A DNA stretch of 64,000 nt from Simmondsia chinensis (Eukaryota > Streptophyta > Magnoliopsida > Caryophyllales > Simmondsiaceae): assembly GCA_018398585.1 (NCBI GenBank), contig JAGTTD010000001.1:7318501-7382500 (forward strand), in the 5' to 3' direction. Under the pieces are notes generated by a model, which made no database searches, was not told the DNA's origin, and saw only the letters and a list, made by a program, of their open reading frames with translations. Below are positions 13,359 through 23,928 of this stretch, piece by piece (position 1 is the stretch's first letter; each line of letters starts with the position of its first letter). The position numbers were made by a program, and so were the translations under genes.

Positions 13359-13838
13359 GTTATTATAGTAATGATATTATTATTATAATAATATTAATAA
13401 TAACAACAATAACAATAAGAAGACGAATAATAATACTAATATTAATAGTGTTATTATTATTAGTATTATAATAATAGCATTATTATAATTATAGTAATGA
13501 TATTATTATTATTATTACTGTTATTAATATAATAAAAATAATAATGACAATGTCAATAACAATAATAATAATTATTATTATTATGCTTAAAACAATATCT
13601 AGGTTTATTGTTTGAAAGTAACTAAGTAAAATCAAAATTAAATCAAAATTTAAATAATAGAAAATTATCTTCTCTTTTTCCTTCTCGCAACCACATTTCC
13701 AAACCTAGGCCTTCCCTTGATATGGAAATGTGGGAGTGGAAATGCTCTTTATTCATACACCCACCCTAGTTCCATTCCCACTCCTGCATGCCAAACGATC
13801 AAAACCTCGGAATGGAATGCCTAATCCCACTCCCACCC
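12945..13838. mobile_element. large MITE with microsatellite core
   Basis: The ends form an imperfect inverted repeat. The left end starts ggggtgggaagtggggatg and the right end is cccactcccacccc. Both subterminal regions carry a gtttggnannncaa motif and ggaatg/cattcc repeats. The core (about 13140-13590) is a mosaic of (TAA)n and (ATT)n runs. There is no transposase, so this is a non-autonomous DNA transposon of uncertain superfamily. Confidence 0.6.
13140..13590. repeat. compound TAA/ATT/ACA microsatellite
   Basis: About 450 bp of interrupted trinucleotide repeats run in both orientations and form the core of the surrounding MITE. Confidence 0.85.
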
Positions 13839-13849
13839 CTCATTCACAC

Positions 13850-14140
13850 AAACCAAATGAAGGAGCACCAAAAGATGAAAACTGAGAACATAAGGATTCA
13901 ACAACATTCCTTGAAATTTCTATTGCTAAGGCAAATAAGAAACAAAAAGGAAATTTAATTCTAAATTCTTACAACTGAGAGTAAGAAAGAACACATAAAA
14001 ATAATTAAAATCTAGCAAATTGAATGAGTGAAACCCTAATTAGCCATCCTTCTTAAATAGAGGAGCTTTCCTATCTAGTTTTAAAGACTAAAAATTAAAA
14101 TGGATAAATAATCCTATCTACCAGTATACATTAAGCTTTC
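13850..14140 (-). mobile_element. possible LTR or 3' region of the gypsy remnant
   Basis: Read on the minus strand, this follows the 3' end of the gypsy pol fragment and carries a TATA-like tatttaagaagg stretch and a T-rich leader. It may be the 3' LTR, but no repeat partner is in the window. Confidence 0.3.
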
Positions 14141-15139
14141 CAACTCAAAGGAAAATTCTTGCACTTGCGGGTCATGTCCCTTCACGATGTCCCTCCAACT
14201 CGCCAGGACTCGGATTCACTAGGATGTGAGCTGCATCATCCTCCCTGGCCCAGAAGAAATTTGCCCTCGAATTTGCCAGTGTTACGTTTGGATCAATATC
14301 GTCAAAGTAAGGAATAAGGTGTTTAACGTCGAAGACGTTTGAAGTCCTCCTTCTGCTTTACAGCTGCAAACGGTATGCATTGTCATTGATTTTCTCAATG
14401 ATACGCATTGGTCCAATCTTCCGTGTTGTCAACTTGTTGTATTTCCATGTCAGAAATCACTCTCTTGGCAAAATTGTACAAACTTGGTTGCCAACTTGAA
14501 GTAGCACAGCTCAGTGTCGCTTATCACTTGCCATCTTGTACTTGGCGCTTGCCTCAAGCAACCCTGCTTGAGTTTGCTCGTGTCTCCTGAAGGTTGGAGA
14601 AAAAGTCCTCCGCCTTTCCATGTGGTAGAGTATGACCTGGTACTAGTGCAAGGTATATCGGTGAACAAAGAATAAAGCCATAGACAATCGTGAATGATGG
14701 ACAACCCGTGCTTTGATTTACCAAGTTGTTGTAAGGGAACTTAGCTTGATATAGCTTTTGATCCCATCTCTTGATGTCTCGACAACTGGACATTGGAGAA
14801 GGTTACCCAAAGGCCTATTCATCACTTCCGTCTAACCGTTGTTCTGCGGGTGATGAACATTGTTGAAGGCGAGAGAGGTGTCCGCCATCTTTCATAAAGT
14901 CTTCCAGAAGTGATTCAAGAAGCGCACATCCCCATTCGACACAATACATACGGGTAATTCGTCAAGTCTATACACTTCCTAGAAATACAAATGTGACACA
15001 TATGCGGTGTCGACGGCCTTCTTGCACCCAGGGAAGTGCATAATCTTGGAGAATCGATCCACAATGAAGATCCAACCTGCACCCCTTTGTGTCTTCGGCA
15101 ATCCAAGTACGAAGTCCATATTGATGTTTTGTATAACAA
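14141..15139 (-). pseudogene. Ty3-gypsy integrase/chromodomain-region fragment
   Basis: The minus strand encodes the C-terminal part of a Ty3-gypsy polyprotein in several broken frames. From 15139 downward one reads the integrase core: DFVLGLPKTQRGAGWIFIVD then RFSKI, FLNHFWKTL, and a HPQN remnant. The integrase C-terminal block follows (WDQKLYQAKFPYNNLVNQST, SFTIVYG), with the post-integrase region to about 14160. Multiple stops and frameshifts show a dead fragment. Protease, RT and RNase H are absent. The 15139 edge is abrupt. Confidence 0.8.
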
Positions 15140-15222
15140 TGTTTTGCTAATTATTGAAGAAAAAACTTTTGCATATTTGGCCTAAAAGTATATTTTGTTT
15201 GTAGAAAATAGAAAGTGATAAA

Positions 15223-15552
15223 TGTTGGGTTATTTATGGAGCCTTATTGTATTAGACCTTATTTATAAGGTAAATGATTGGGCCAATCCGATTTTGACCC
15301 ATGACATGCAAGGGTTTTAGTATGAGAGGCACTATAATACAATAGGGTTGTGTATGTTAACACTAGAGTTGAGAGTTGATACGTCTCATGTAAGTTTCCA
15401 AGATATAGTGATTTATTGTGCTCCCCATCGTCGATGTAGGCTTCGGTTGAAGCATGCAAATTCTAGCTTCCTTCATTTTACTCCACAATTTCGTTTGGTT
15501 TATGATTATTGTTTCGATTTGGGATTTCGGTATTTCGTGGGTCATTCTAACA
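15223..15552 (+). mobile_element. solo LTR (330 bp)
   Basis: The element starts TGTTGGGTT and ends TTCTAACA. It is flanked by an exact 5-bp duplication, ATAAA, at 15218-15222 and 15553-15557. A TATA-like tatttataagg lies near 15260. No internal region or second LTR is present, so it is a solo LTR left by LTR-LTR recombination. The small ORFs here are not genes. Confidence 0.75.
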
Positions 15553-15606
15553 ATAAATGCATCCCATAATATTAATTAACATCATAAAGACATATCTCTA
15601 AAGTCT

Positions 15607-16613
15607 TGTTTCGCACATGGAAATTGAGCCTAGAATTGGGATTGAGACGCTAATTGGGGCCAAGAAATCCAATTCTATTGTTTAGTTCACGTGCAAGAAT
15701 TGTAACTACAATTTCAATGCCCAAATCTATAGAATTGAATTCTAACAAAAAATTATATATTCTAATTCCTTAGGGTGGGGTAAAGAATTGCAATTCATTG
15801 TCAACTCTACTAACGTGATACCCAATATACCCCTATTTGATTAGCCCAAACCCAAGATAACTTAAAATTAAAATACTTAAACACAACCTAAATTTGACCC
15901 GAACCTTGAAACCACCCAACTCTCGAACCTTGATATGGCCCGAATCATATAACTTAAAGATTGGAGTGACCAACCCAATTAGCCCCAAACCAAGATGACT
16001 CAACTCAAGAAAAAAGAACTATTCAACTCAACTTGAATGTGACGTAACAAGGCTGACCTAAAGTTGAAATGATCCAACCAAATTGACCTGAAATCTAATA
16101 TAACTGAAACCCAAAATGTTCTGACCCATCTCGGCTTCAGCCTAAATTTGAACTAACCTAAAATAAACAAAAATTTGAAATGATACAACCCATTTGACCA
16201 AAAACTAAGGTGACTTGAACTGAAAATGACCTAAATCAACTCAAATGTACACATTCAACCGTGCATCTTGAAAAGACCTACCCTGTTTAACTGAAAAGCC
16301 AAGATGGCTTGTCAACAAAATGATCTAACGCAACTAGAACTCAACACAATTTATCGTGAAAATCGAGTAATTCAAATTCAAAGTGATTCGACCCGATAAA
16401 TTCCATCCCTAGTTGATTTGAAACCTGAAATGCTCCAACTCGATTGACCAAAAAACTGTGATGAGTTGAATCATTATGTATTTATAATTTCGACCCCCAA
16501 TTCCTTTGATTAACCAAAAAAACATAATTTCAATTATATAAAAATCCAATTTCACTAGTATTAGAATTGGTATTAAAATTTTAGAATCCAATTTCAATTT
16601 CATGTGCGAAATT
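15607..16613. mobile_element. MITE/DNA transposon with degenerate minisatellite core
   Basis: Terminal inverted repeats are visible. The left end is tttcgcacatggaaattgag; the right end, reversed, is tttcgcacatgaaattgaaa. Subterminal aattgg and ccaattt motifs are mirrored. The core (about 15830-16440) is a degenerate repeat of short gacccaa/ctcaac/gacctgaa words. No transposase ORF is present. The family is probably PIF/Harbinger-like or hAT-like, but this is not settled. Confidence 0.55.
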
Positions 16614-17000
16614 GTGCCAAAGTAATATCCTACTACATTTAAATTTCATCAAAGTTCGACTCGAATCTCTCTATAGAAAATTGCCATGAAATAGTATTGT
16701 TACAATTGCTAAGGACCTCTATAATACATGATGATCCTAGGGCCAGTCTTCCCATTCTTGAGATCTAAGTAAAAGTTTCAAATAAGGCCCGTTATATATA
16801 ATAAAATTTTTCTTAACAACATAATACTAATCCAATATATTTAAAAATTATAATCATAAAACTTGTTAATATAGATTTATCGATTCTTGAAGGGCGATGC
16901 TAAAGTTAAACCCGCATCCCGAAGTTGGCATACTGCAACCCCCATGGTTGGGATGATACGGGGACGACTTTTTAATAGTCATATGGAAATTCGATCATTC
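16614..17000. other. spacer upstream of RTE LINE end
   Basis: AT-rich sequence followed from about 16886 by a more GC-balanced stretch that may already belong to the truncated LINE. No gene was recognised. Confidence 0.3.
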
Positions 17001-17700
17001 CACCATGACTAGTACAGAGGAAGTTAAGATCGAATCAGAAACCGTACCGGGTAAGGAGAGCTTCAAATATTTGGGATCCATGATACACCAGAGTGGCAAA
17101 GTGGATGAGGACGTCAGCAACAGGATTAAAGGAGGCTGGCAGAAGTGGACGATGGCATCCGGGGTGCTGTGTGATAGAAAGCTTCTGCTAAAGTTAAAGG
17201 GAAAATACTATAAGACGGTAGTAAGACCAGCTATGCTATATGGTGCGGAGTGTCGACCAATGAAACAAAATCAAACACAGAGGATGAAGGTGGCAGAGAT
17301 GAGGATGCTGTGCTGGATGTGCGGTCACACAAGGAAGGATAGGATTAGGAATGATGTGCTACGAGGGAAGTTGGGTGTAACCTCGATCGAGGATAAATTG
17401 AGGGAACACCGCCTAAGATGGTTTGGTCATATTAGCAGGAGACCACCTACAGCCCCAGTCAGGAGGTGCGAACAGCTTCACACGGCACTAAGCAGAAGAA
17501 GGGGGGGGGGGGGGGGGGGGGGGGGGAGCAGACCAAAGAAGAGCTGGCTGGAGACGATTCGTCAAGACTTAACCCACCCAAACCTAAGAGAGCAGATGGG
17601 CTCAGATAGGGTACGTTGAAGGGCTAGCATAAGGGTAGCAAAGGTGGCAGAGTAGTTTAGTGCGGGGAGGGACTGGTAGTGTAAGGTCCTTAGGTAGGCA
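17001..17700 (+). mobile_element. RTE-clade LINE 3' end (RT C-terminal region)
   Basis: The open frame at 17005-17619 matches the C-terminal end of plant RTE-type reverse transcriptases: FKYLGSMIHQSGKVDEDVS, GWQKWTMASGVLCDRKLLLK, RPAMLYGAECRPMK, VAEMRMLCWMCGHTRKDRIR, LRWFGHISRR and RPKKSWLETIRQDL. The copy is 5'-truncated: the catalytic YADD region is missing. An in-frame run of 26 G (17501-17526) gives eight glycines just before RPKK, where RTE proteins normally have a short GRGRPKK-like stretch. The frame stops at 17617-17619, and an RTE-like tail (agcataagggtagcaaagg) continues to about 17700. Confidence 0.85.
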
Positions 17701-17704
17701 TAAA

Positions 17705-18135
17705 CTCAAGTGTTATTATATTTCAAACTATTTCCAAAAACTTGTTTTCCATAATTTTGTTTGAATTTTTTAATTTCATGTATTTTTTAATTTCAAATTT
17801 TTAAATCTGATTTTAACTATACTTTTTATAAAATATTATATTTTATCTTATAATAGTTGATACGAAAGTTTTAACATTGTTTTTTAATTTTTTAAATTGA
17901 TAATATTATTATTATAATTAATTAAAATAATTAGTTTTATATATAATCAGAACTGCCATTACTTTTGTCTTAAAAACATAAACCCCTAATTTTTGCCTAA
18001 AAATATGAATCTCCTTTTTTGTGGAGAAAAAAAAGGTGAATTTTTTTAAGGGAGGGAGTTAAGTGTTTGTTTGAATTTGTAAGGGAGAATTTTCTGTTAC
18101 TGAAGTAAAATGTAGGGGATTTTCAAGAACAACAA
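17705..18135. mobile_element. foldback-like element, right arm only, copy B
   Basis: This is homologous to the right half of foldback copies A (9974) and C (20650). The left arm is replaced by the RTE LINE end. It ends in the shared atgtaggggattttcaa junction. Confidence 0.45.
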
Positions 18136-18883
18136 CAACAACAATAATAATAATGACAGCAATGTTGATAATAATAATAATAATAGTAATAGAATATTAG
18201 ATAATTATTCAGAAATTTTTAAGTAGTATTCCTTATAAATAAATTGTTACATCATAGTATCATAGAAAAAAGAACATCATAATTTGAGAACAAATTCCAA
18301 AATATTGGCATAATAAAAAAAATTGTGAAATCTAGTTTAACGTATTAAAGACTTAAAATTTAGTGAATGTAAATTAAATTGGGTTTGATGAATTGGGTTG
18401 CATGGATATACAATGGGTTTCCGTTTAATCATCAACCCTAGCACCTAGACAATAAATTAAATTGTAAAAGCCATAGATATATTAAAATATTTAAATGAAA
18501 AATTTTTAAGTTTCAAGATACCAAAATGATAATTGTTTTGGGGCAAATTATGTATTAGTACCCTATTTGGTGTATTAACGTTTTAGTCTACAAATATGGT
18601 GAAATAATTTTTGATCCAGAAATTATATTTATTTAATAAAATAGTTCATATAATAGTGTAAAAAGGTATAAAATCAGTCCTTATTGTTGGTAATGAAGAA
18701 AAGTTAGATAAAAGATTTATTTTACACCCACCATATATGTTACGCTTTGGACTATTTTATTCAATATATATAATTTTTAGACTAAAAGATTATTTTATAA
18801 AATTTGCGAACTGAGAAACTAATATAAGAACTTTATGATACTAATTTATAATATTTTACTCTTTTTTTAAATCCAATAAACTT

Positions 18884-19208
18884 GGGCCTCGTTTGGTGTG
18901 CAGGATGTAAACGCAAGAAGTAGAAATTCATAGAAAGTACAAATTTTGGCTCTTGTTTCGTTGGCAAGAAGTTGGTGTTGCTTAGATATTTCCAATTCTT
19001 TAAAATAATAGAAAGTAACTTACCTAACCCTCTAGGTAAGTTTTAAGTCCTTTATTTATAACTTGCCTTCCCAAGGAAGTGCTATTTCACATACCGACAA
19101 TCAAAAACTCTGTACTTTATTCTTGGAAAGTTGACAATGGAAATGAATTCTCAAAAAATACAATTTACCGTAAGGATTCAATTCATTTGACAACCATGCA
19201 TAACCTTG
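18884..19208. mobile_element. MITE, gggcctcgtttgg family, copy 1
   Basis: The left end gggcctcgtttggtgtgcag and the right end tgacaaccatgcataacctt are imperfect inverted repeats of each other. The element is about 325 bp, AT-rich, with no ORF. Confidence 0.5.
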
Positions 19209-19598
19209 ATCTAGTAAATTTCTGAATTTTTTCCTAACTGCCTCCATATTTAGAGTAAAAAATGTGAGTGATAGGATGTTGTTTGATATAGATAGGTCAA
19301 CCCCACAACGAAAGACATTTATTCATTTCATGGAAATTACCATCCAAGTATTCTGAAGTTTAATTATTTATCATACATGTATCCAAATATTTCAATATAT
19401 GTAATAAAGTATTTTGAAATTTGGGAATATGATTTTGAAATGTATAAGTCATTAAAATTTGATGATTTTTTGCAAAGGTTTATTTTACACCCACCATATG
19501 CATTACACTTCGGACTATTTTATTTAATATATATAATTTTTAGACTAAAAGATTATTTTATAAAATTTGTGATTGAGAAATTAATATAAGAACCTTAT

Positions 19599-19773
19599 AA
19601 TAACAACAACAACAACTGACCTAGATCCTCGAGGGCTCCCACATAAGCAAGGTCTGGGGGGATGTATGCAGCTTTACCCCTTCAGTGTGCTATCTTAAAG
19701 AGAAGTTGTTTCCGAGGACCCCCAACCTAAGAAGCACACAAGCATGGCAACCTACACACATAAAGTAGAAAGC
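19599..19773 (-). mobile_element. Au-like SINE, minus orientation
   Basis: The minus strand reads tttctactttatgtgtgtag, ggttgccatgc, then the conserved SINE 3' domain (ggtcctcggaaacaac ... catacatcccccc ... cttatgtgggagccctcg) and a GTTGTTGTTGTT tail. An exact 17-bp target duplication, taatataagaaccttat, flanks it at 19582-19598 and 19774-19790. Confidence 0.8.
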
Positions 19774-19847
19774 TAATATAAGAACCTTATGATACTAATT
19801 TATATTATTTTTTTTCGTTTTTTTTTTTTTTGAAATCTAATAAACTT

Positions 19848-20184
19848 GGGCCTCGTTTGGTATGCAGGAAGTAAACACGACAAGTAAAAATTCATTTGAA
19901 GTACGAATTCTGGCTCCTATTTGGTTGGCAGGAAATTAGTATTGCATAAAAATTTCCTATTCTTTCAAAACATAGGAACTAACATACCTGCCCCCCCTCC
20001 CTCTTCCCCATATAAGTCGTAATTCTGTTGTTTTTGATTAGCCTCAGCAAAAGAAGTTCTATTTCCCATATCGGCAACTAAATACTTTGTACTTACTTCT
20101 TGGAAAGTTAACACAGAAAATGAATTCTAGAAAATTACAACTTATCATAAGAATTCAATTCATTTGGCAACCATGCGTAACCTT
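19848..20184. mobile_element. MITE, gggcctcgtttgg family, copy 2
   Basis: It has the same ends as the 18884 copy and is about 337 bp long, with no ORF. Confidence 0.5.
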
Positions 20185-20649
20185 GATCTAGTAAATTTCT
20201 GAATTTTTCCCTAACTACCTCCATATTAAGAGTAAAAAAAGAGAGTGATAGGATGTTGTTTGATACAGATAGGTCAACCACACTACGAAAGATCTTTATT
20301 CATTTCATGAAAATAACCACCCAAGTATTTTGAAATTTAATAATTTATCAGACATGTATCCAAATATTTTAGTATACGTAATGGATTATCTTGACATTTA
20401 AAACTTTTATATAGGTATTCAAAAATTTTAAATGTTTATAATTGAATATCCTTTGTTGAAATTCAATATATTCTGTTTGAAAAATGCCAAATTAGAATAT
20501 AGTTCTAAAATATATAAGTCACAGAAATTTGATGATTTTTTTGCCAAGAAATTATGACACGATACATAATTTCAGCAATAGATACAAAATTTACATCAAA
20601 TTTGGTAAATCTTTTATAGTAATTTGATTAATTTTTGCTCAAATAATTG

Positions 20650-21560
20650 AAAGGGTAAATTGCAGAAAAACCTGTTACAAATAAAATTAAATACTTAGCC
20701 CCCACACTTTTAAAAAATCAAACAATTTAACCCAAATTAACTTTTTATTACTAATTTGCCCCTCAAAAGAGGAGCATTACGTGTTTTATTTTATTTTTAG
20801 AACATATTTTGTATGTTTTTTGGCAAAAGATATTAGATTTTCTAATATTTACATAAAAATAATTATTTTAATCAATAATAATAATGATATTACAAATTTA
20901 GAAGATGATAAAGTATTCCTCGAATTTTTATTAATAATACTATAAGATAAAACATAATAATTTTTGTTAAAAATAAATTTCAGAACTAGATCAACAAATT
21001 TGAAACAAAAAAATAAATGAAATTGAAAATTTGAAAATAAATTATGAAAATATCATTTTTGGAAAAAATTTCAAAAACAAAGTTAAAGAAATTATTATGT
21101 TTTTTGAAACTTTTTCCAAAAAGTTATTTTTCCACAATTTTGTTTCAAAATTTTCAATTTCATATATTTTTTTAAATTCCAATTTTCAATTTAATTTTGA
21201 AATTACTTTTAACAAAAACCATTAAATTTTTTCTTATAATATTTTTCTGAAAATTTTAAAAATATTTTTTCATCTTCTAAACTTATAATATCATTGTTAT
21301 AATTCATAGAAATAACTATTAAATTTTATATATATCATAAAAATTCCTTTATTTTTCCCCTAAATATATAAATACTCATAACTTTTTGCCATAACACCTC
21401 TTTCTAAATATAAATCCAAACACTCAAACGCTTACTTTTGAGGAAGAAAATGGTAAAAAAAAGGTTGACTCAAGGTAGAGTGCAAGATTTTTTTAAAAAT
21501 TGAGGGGGATAAGGATTTGATTTTTCTTTGTGAGGGAATTTTCTATTATTAAAGCAGAAT
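20650..21560. mobile_element. foldback-like element, copy C
   Basis: This is the clearest copy. Arms of roughly 400 bp (about 20655-21090 and 21110-21550) are reverse complements with many small differences, centred near 21100. The left terminus is gggtaaattgcagaaaaacc; the right terminus is eroded. Mirrored landmarks include aaatttagaagatga/tcatcttctaaac and ggcaaaaga/cttttgcc. There is no transposase. The ORF at 21031-21225 lies across the hairpin and is not a gene. Confidence 0.6.
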
Positions 21561-22312
21561 ATTGATATATATCATGGTAATTATATAATACAATAGTACC
21601 TTACTAAAAATGTAGGGGATTTTCAACAACAACAACAACAATAATAATAACAATGACAACAATATTGATAATAATAATAATAGTAATAGAATATTAGATA
21701 ATTATTCATAAATTTTTAACTAGTATTCCTTAAATATAAATTGTCACATCACAATATCATAGAAAAAAAGAGCATCATAATTTGAGAACAAATTCCAAAA
21801 TATTGGCATAATAAAAAAAATTGTGAAATCTAATTTAACGTATTAAAGACTTAAAATTTAGAGAATGTAAATTAAATTGGATTTGATGAATTGGGTTGCT
21901 TGGATATACAATGGGTTTTAGTTCAATCATCAACCCTAGCACCTAGACAATGAATTAAATTGTAAAAGCCATAGTATATATTAAAATATTTAAATGAAAA
22001 ATTTTTAAGTTTCAAGATACCAAAATGATAATTGTTTTTGGGCAAATTATGTATTAGTACCCTATTTGGTGTATTAATGTTTTAGTCTACAAATATGGTG
22101 AAATAATTTTTGATCCAGAAATTATATTTATTTAATAAAATAATTCATATAATAGTGTACCATATATGTTACGCTTTGGACTATTTTATCCAATATATAT
22201 AACTTTCAGACTAAAAGATTATTTTATAAAATTTGTGAACTGAGAAACTAGTATAAGAACTTTATGATACTAATTTATAATATTTTATTTTTTTTTTAAA
22301 TCCAATAAACTT

Positions 22313-22624
22313 GGGCCTCATTTGGTACGCAGGAAGTAAATGCAATAAGTAGAAATTCATAGAAAGTACAAATTTTGGCTCTTGTTTCGTTGGCAAGAAG
22401 TTGGTGTTGCTTATTTATATCCAATTCTTTAAAATAATAGAAAGTAACTTAGATAAGTTCTAATTCCTTTATTTATAACTTGCCTTCCTAAGAAAGTTCT
22501 ATTTCACAGCCCGACAATCAAAAACTTTGTACTTTATTCTTGAAAAGTTGACACAGGAAATTAATTCTCAAAAAATACAATTTACTGTAAGGATTCAATT
22601 CATTTGACAACCATCCATAACCTT
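22313..22624. mobile_element. MITE, gggcctcgtttgg family, copy 3
   Basis: It starts gggcctcatttggtacgcag and ends tgacaaccatccataacctt. It is the counterpart of the 18884 copy. A truncated fourth copy starts at 23269. Confidence 0.5.
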
Positions 22625-23015
22625 GATCTAGTAAATTTCTTAATTTTTTCCTAACTGCCACCATATTAAGAGTAAAAAAAGAGAGTGATAGGATGTTGTT
22701 TGATATAGATAGGTCAACCCCACTAAGAAAGACATTTATTCATTTCATGGAAATTACCATCCAAGTATTCTGAAGTTTAATTATCTATCATACATGTATC
22801 CAAATATTTCAATATATGTAATAAAGCATTTTGAAATTTGGGAATATGATTTTGAAATGTATAAGTCATTAAAATTTGATGATTTTTTGCAAAGGTTTAT
22901 TTTACACCCACCACATGCATTACACTTTGGACTATTTTATTCAATATATATAATTTTTAGACTAAAAGATTATTTTATAAAATTTGTGATTGAGAAATTA
23001 ATATAAGAACCTTAT

Positions 23016-23193
23016 TACAACAAGAACAAAAACAACTGACCCAGTTCCTCGAGGGCTCCCGCATAAGTAGGGTCTGGGGGGATATCCGCAGCCTTACCCC
23101 TTCAGAGTGCTATCCTAAAGGGAAGCTGTTTCCGAAGACCCCGAACCTAAGAAGCACATAAGCATGGCAACCTACACACATAAAGTAGAAAGC
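23016..23193 (-). mobile_element. Au-like SINE, duplicated copy
   Basis: This is the same SINE, with the same 17-bp flanks taatataagaaccttat (22999-23015 and 23194-23210), as at 19599. It was copied with the surrounding DNA rather than inserted independently. Confidence 0.8.
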
Positions 23194-23668
23194 TAATATA
23201 AGAACCTTATGATACAAATTTATAATATTTTTTTTCCTTTTTTTTTTTTTTTGAAATCTAATAAACTTGGGCCTCGTTTGGTATGCAGGAAGTAAACACG
23301 AGAAGTAGAAATTTATTTGAAGTACGAATTTTGGCTCTTATTTTGTTGGCAGAAAGTTAGTATTGCTTAGAAATTTCCTATATATTACGATAAAAAATTG
23401 TAATATTATGATAGAAGACACCTATATATTACTATAACTATGTCCTATATTAGCAATTTTTAATAAAAATTAATATAATTTTTAAAAATGATATCTAATG
23501 AATAAAATTTTTAAATTTCGGGGTATCTAAATAATAAAATTTTTAAATCTTAAGGTACCTTATTGTATATATTGAAATGTTAGGATATCTAAGTGATAAA
23601 TCCTTAAATCTCAACGTACCTTAGTGATAAATTTTCTAATAATTTTTGCTCCTACAATAACAACTCCC

Positions 23669-23680
23669 TATTTATAAGCA
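23669..23680 (+). promoter_or_regulatory. possible TATA box of the NLR gene
   Basis: The sequence tatttataagca lies about 250 bp upstream of the NLR start codon, a plausible core promoter distance if the 5' UTR is about 220 nt. The whole upstream region (23400-23928) is AT-rich, so this is only a candidate. Confidence 0.3.
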
Positions 23681-23928
23681 TATATGATACATTTTTATTA
23701 TTAAGGATATTACAAAAGTACCCTTTACATAATGGTCAATTGTATGACAAACGCAAGGATGATTATATTTTTTTTTCATTGACTTCATGTCAATGTAAAG
23801 TATATGTAATACATGATATTGGATGCATAAATAAGATGCAAGTTGTTAGTGGAATGCTAAGAATTAACATAAACACAACTAAAAGCGTATGACAATAACA
23901 AATAACGTGAGAAAAGGGATTACGTTAC

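Larger units (their letters stand above)
18136..20650. repeat. AT-rich repeat unit, copy B
   Basis: This is the same non-coding repeat as 10874-12187 and 21612-23400. It contains an internal duplication of roughly 750 bp: the text from about 18720 (acacccaccatatatgttacg) recurs from about 19480. Two MITEs and one SINE lie inside. The 64- and 70-codon ORFs here are repeat artefacts; the one at 19377 recurs almost unchanged at 22794. Confidence 0.6.
21612..23400. repeat. AT-rich repeat unit, copy C
   Basis: This is collinear with 18115-19960 and shares the SINE at the same position, so the two arose by segmental duplication. It begins gtaggggattttcaacaac, as in copy B. It contains MITEs at 22313 and about 23269, and a SINE at 23016. 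Confidence 0.65.

Noticed and set aside
13190..13590. CRISPR-like or regular repeat array
   Set aside because: It is an irregular trinucleotide microsatellite without spacers.
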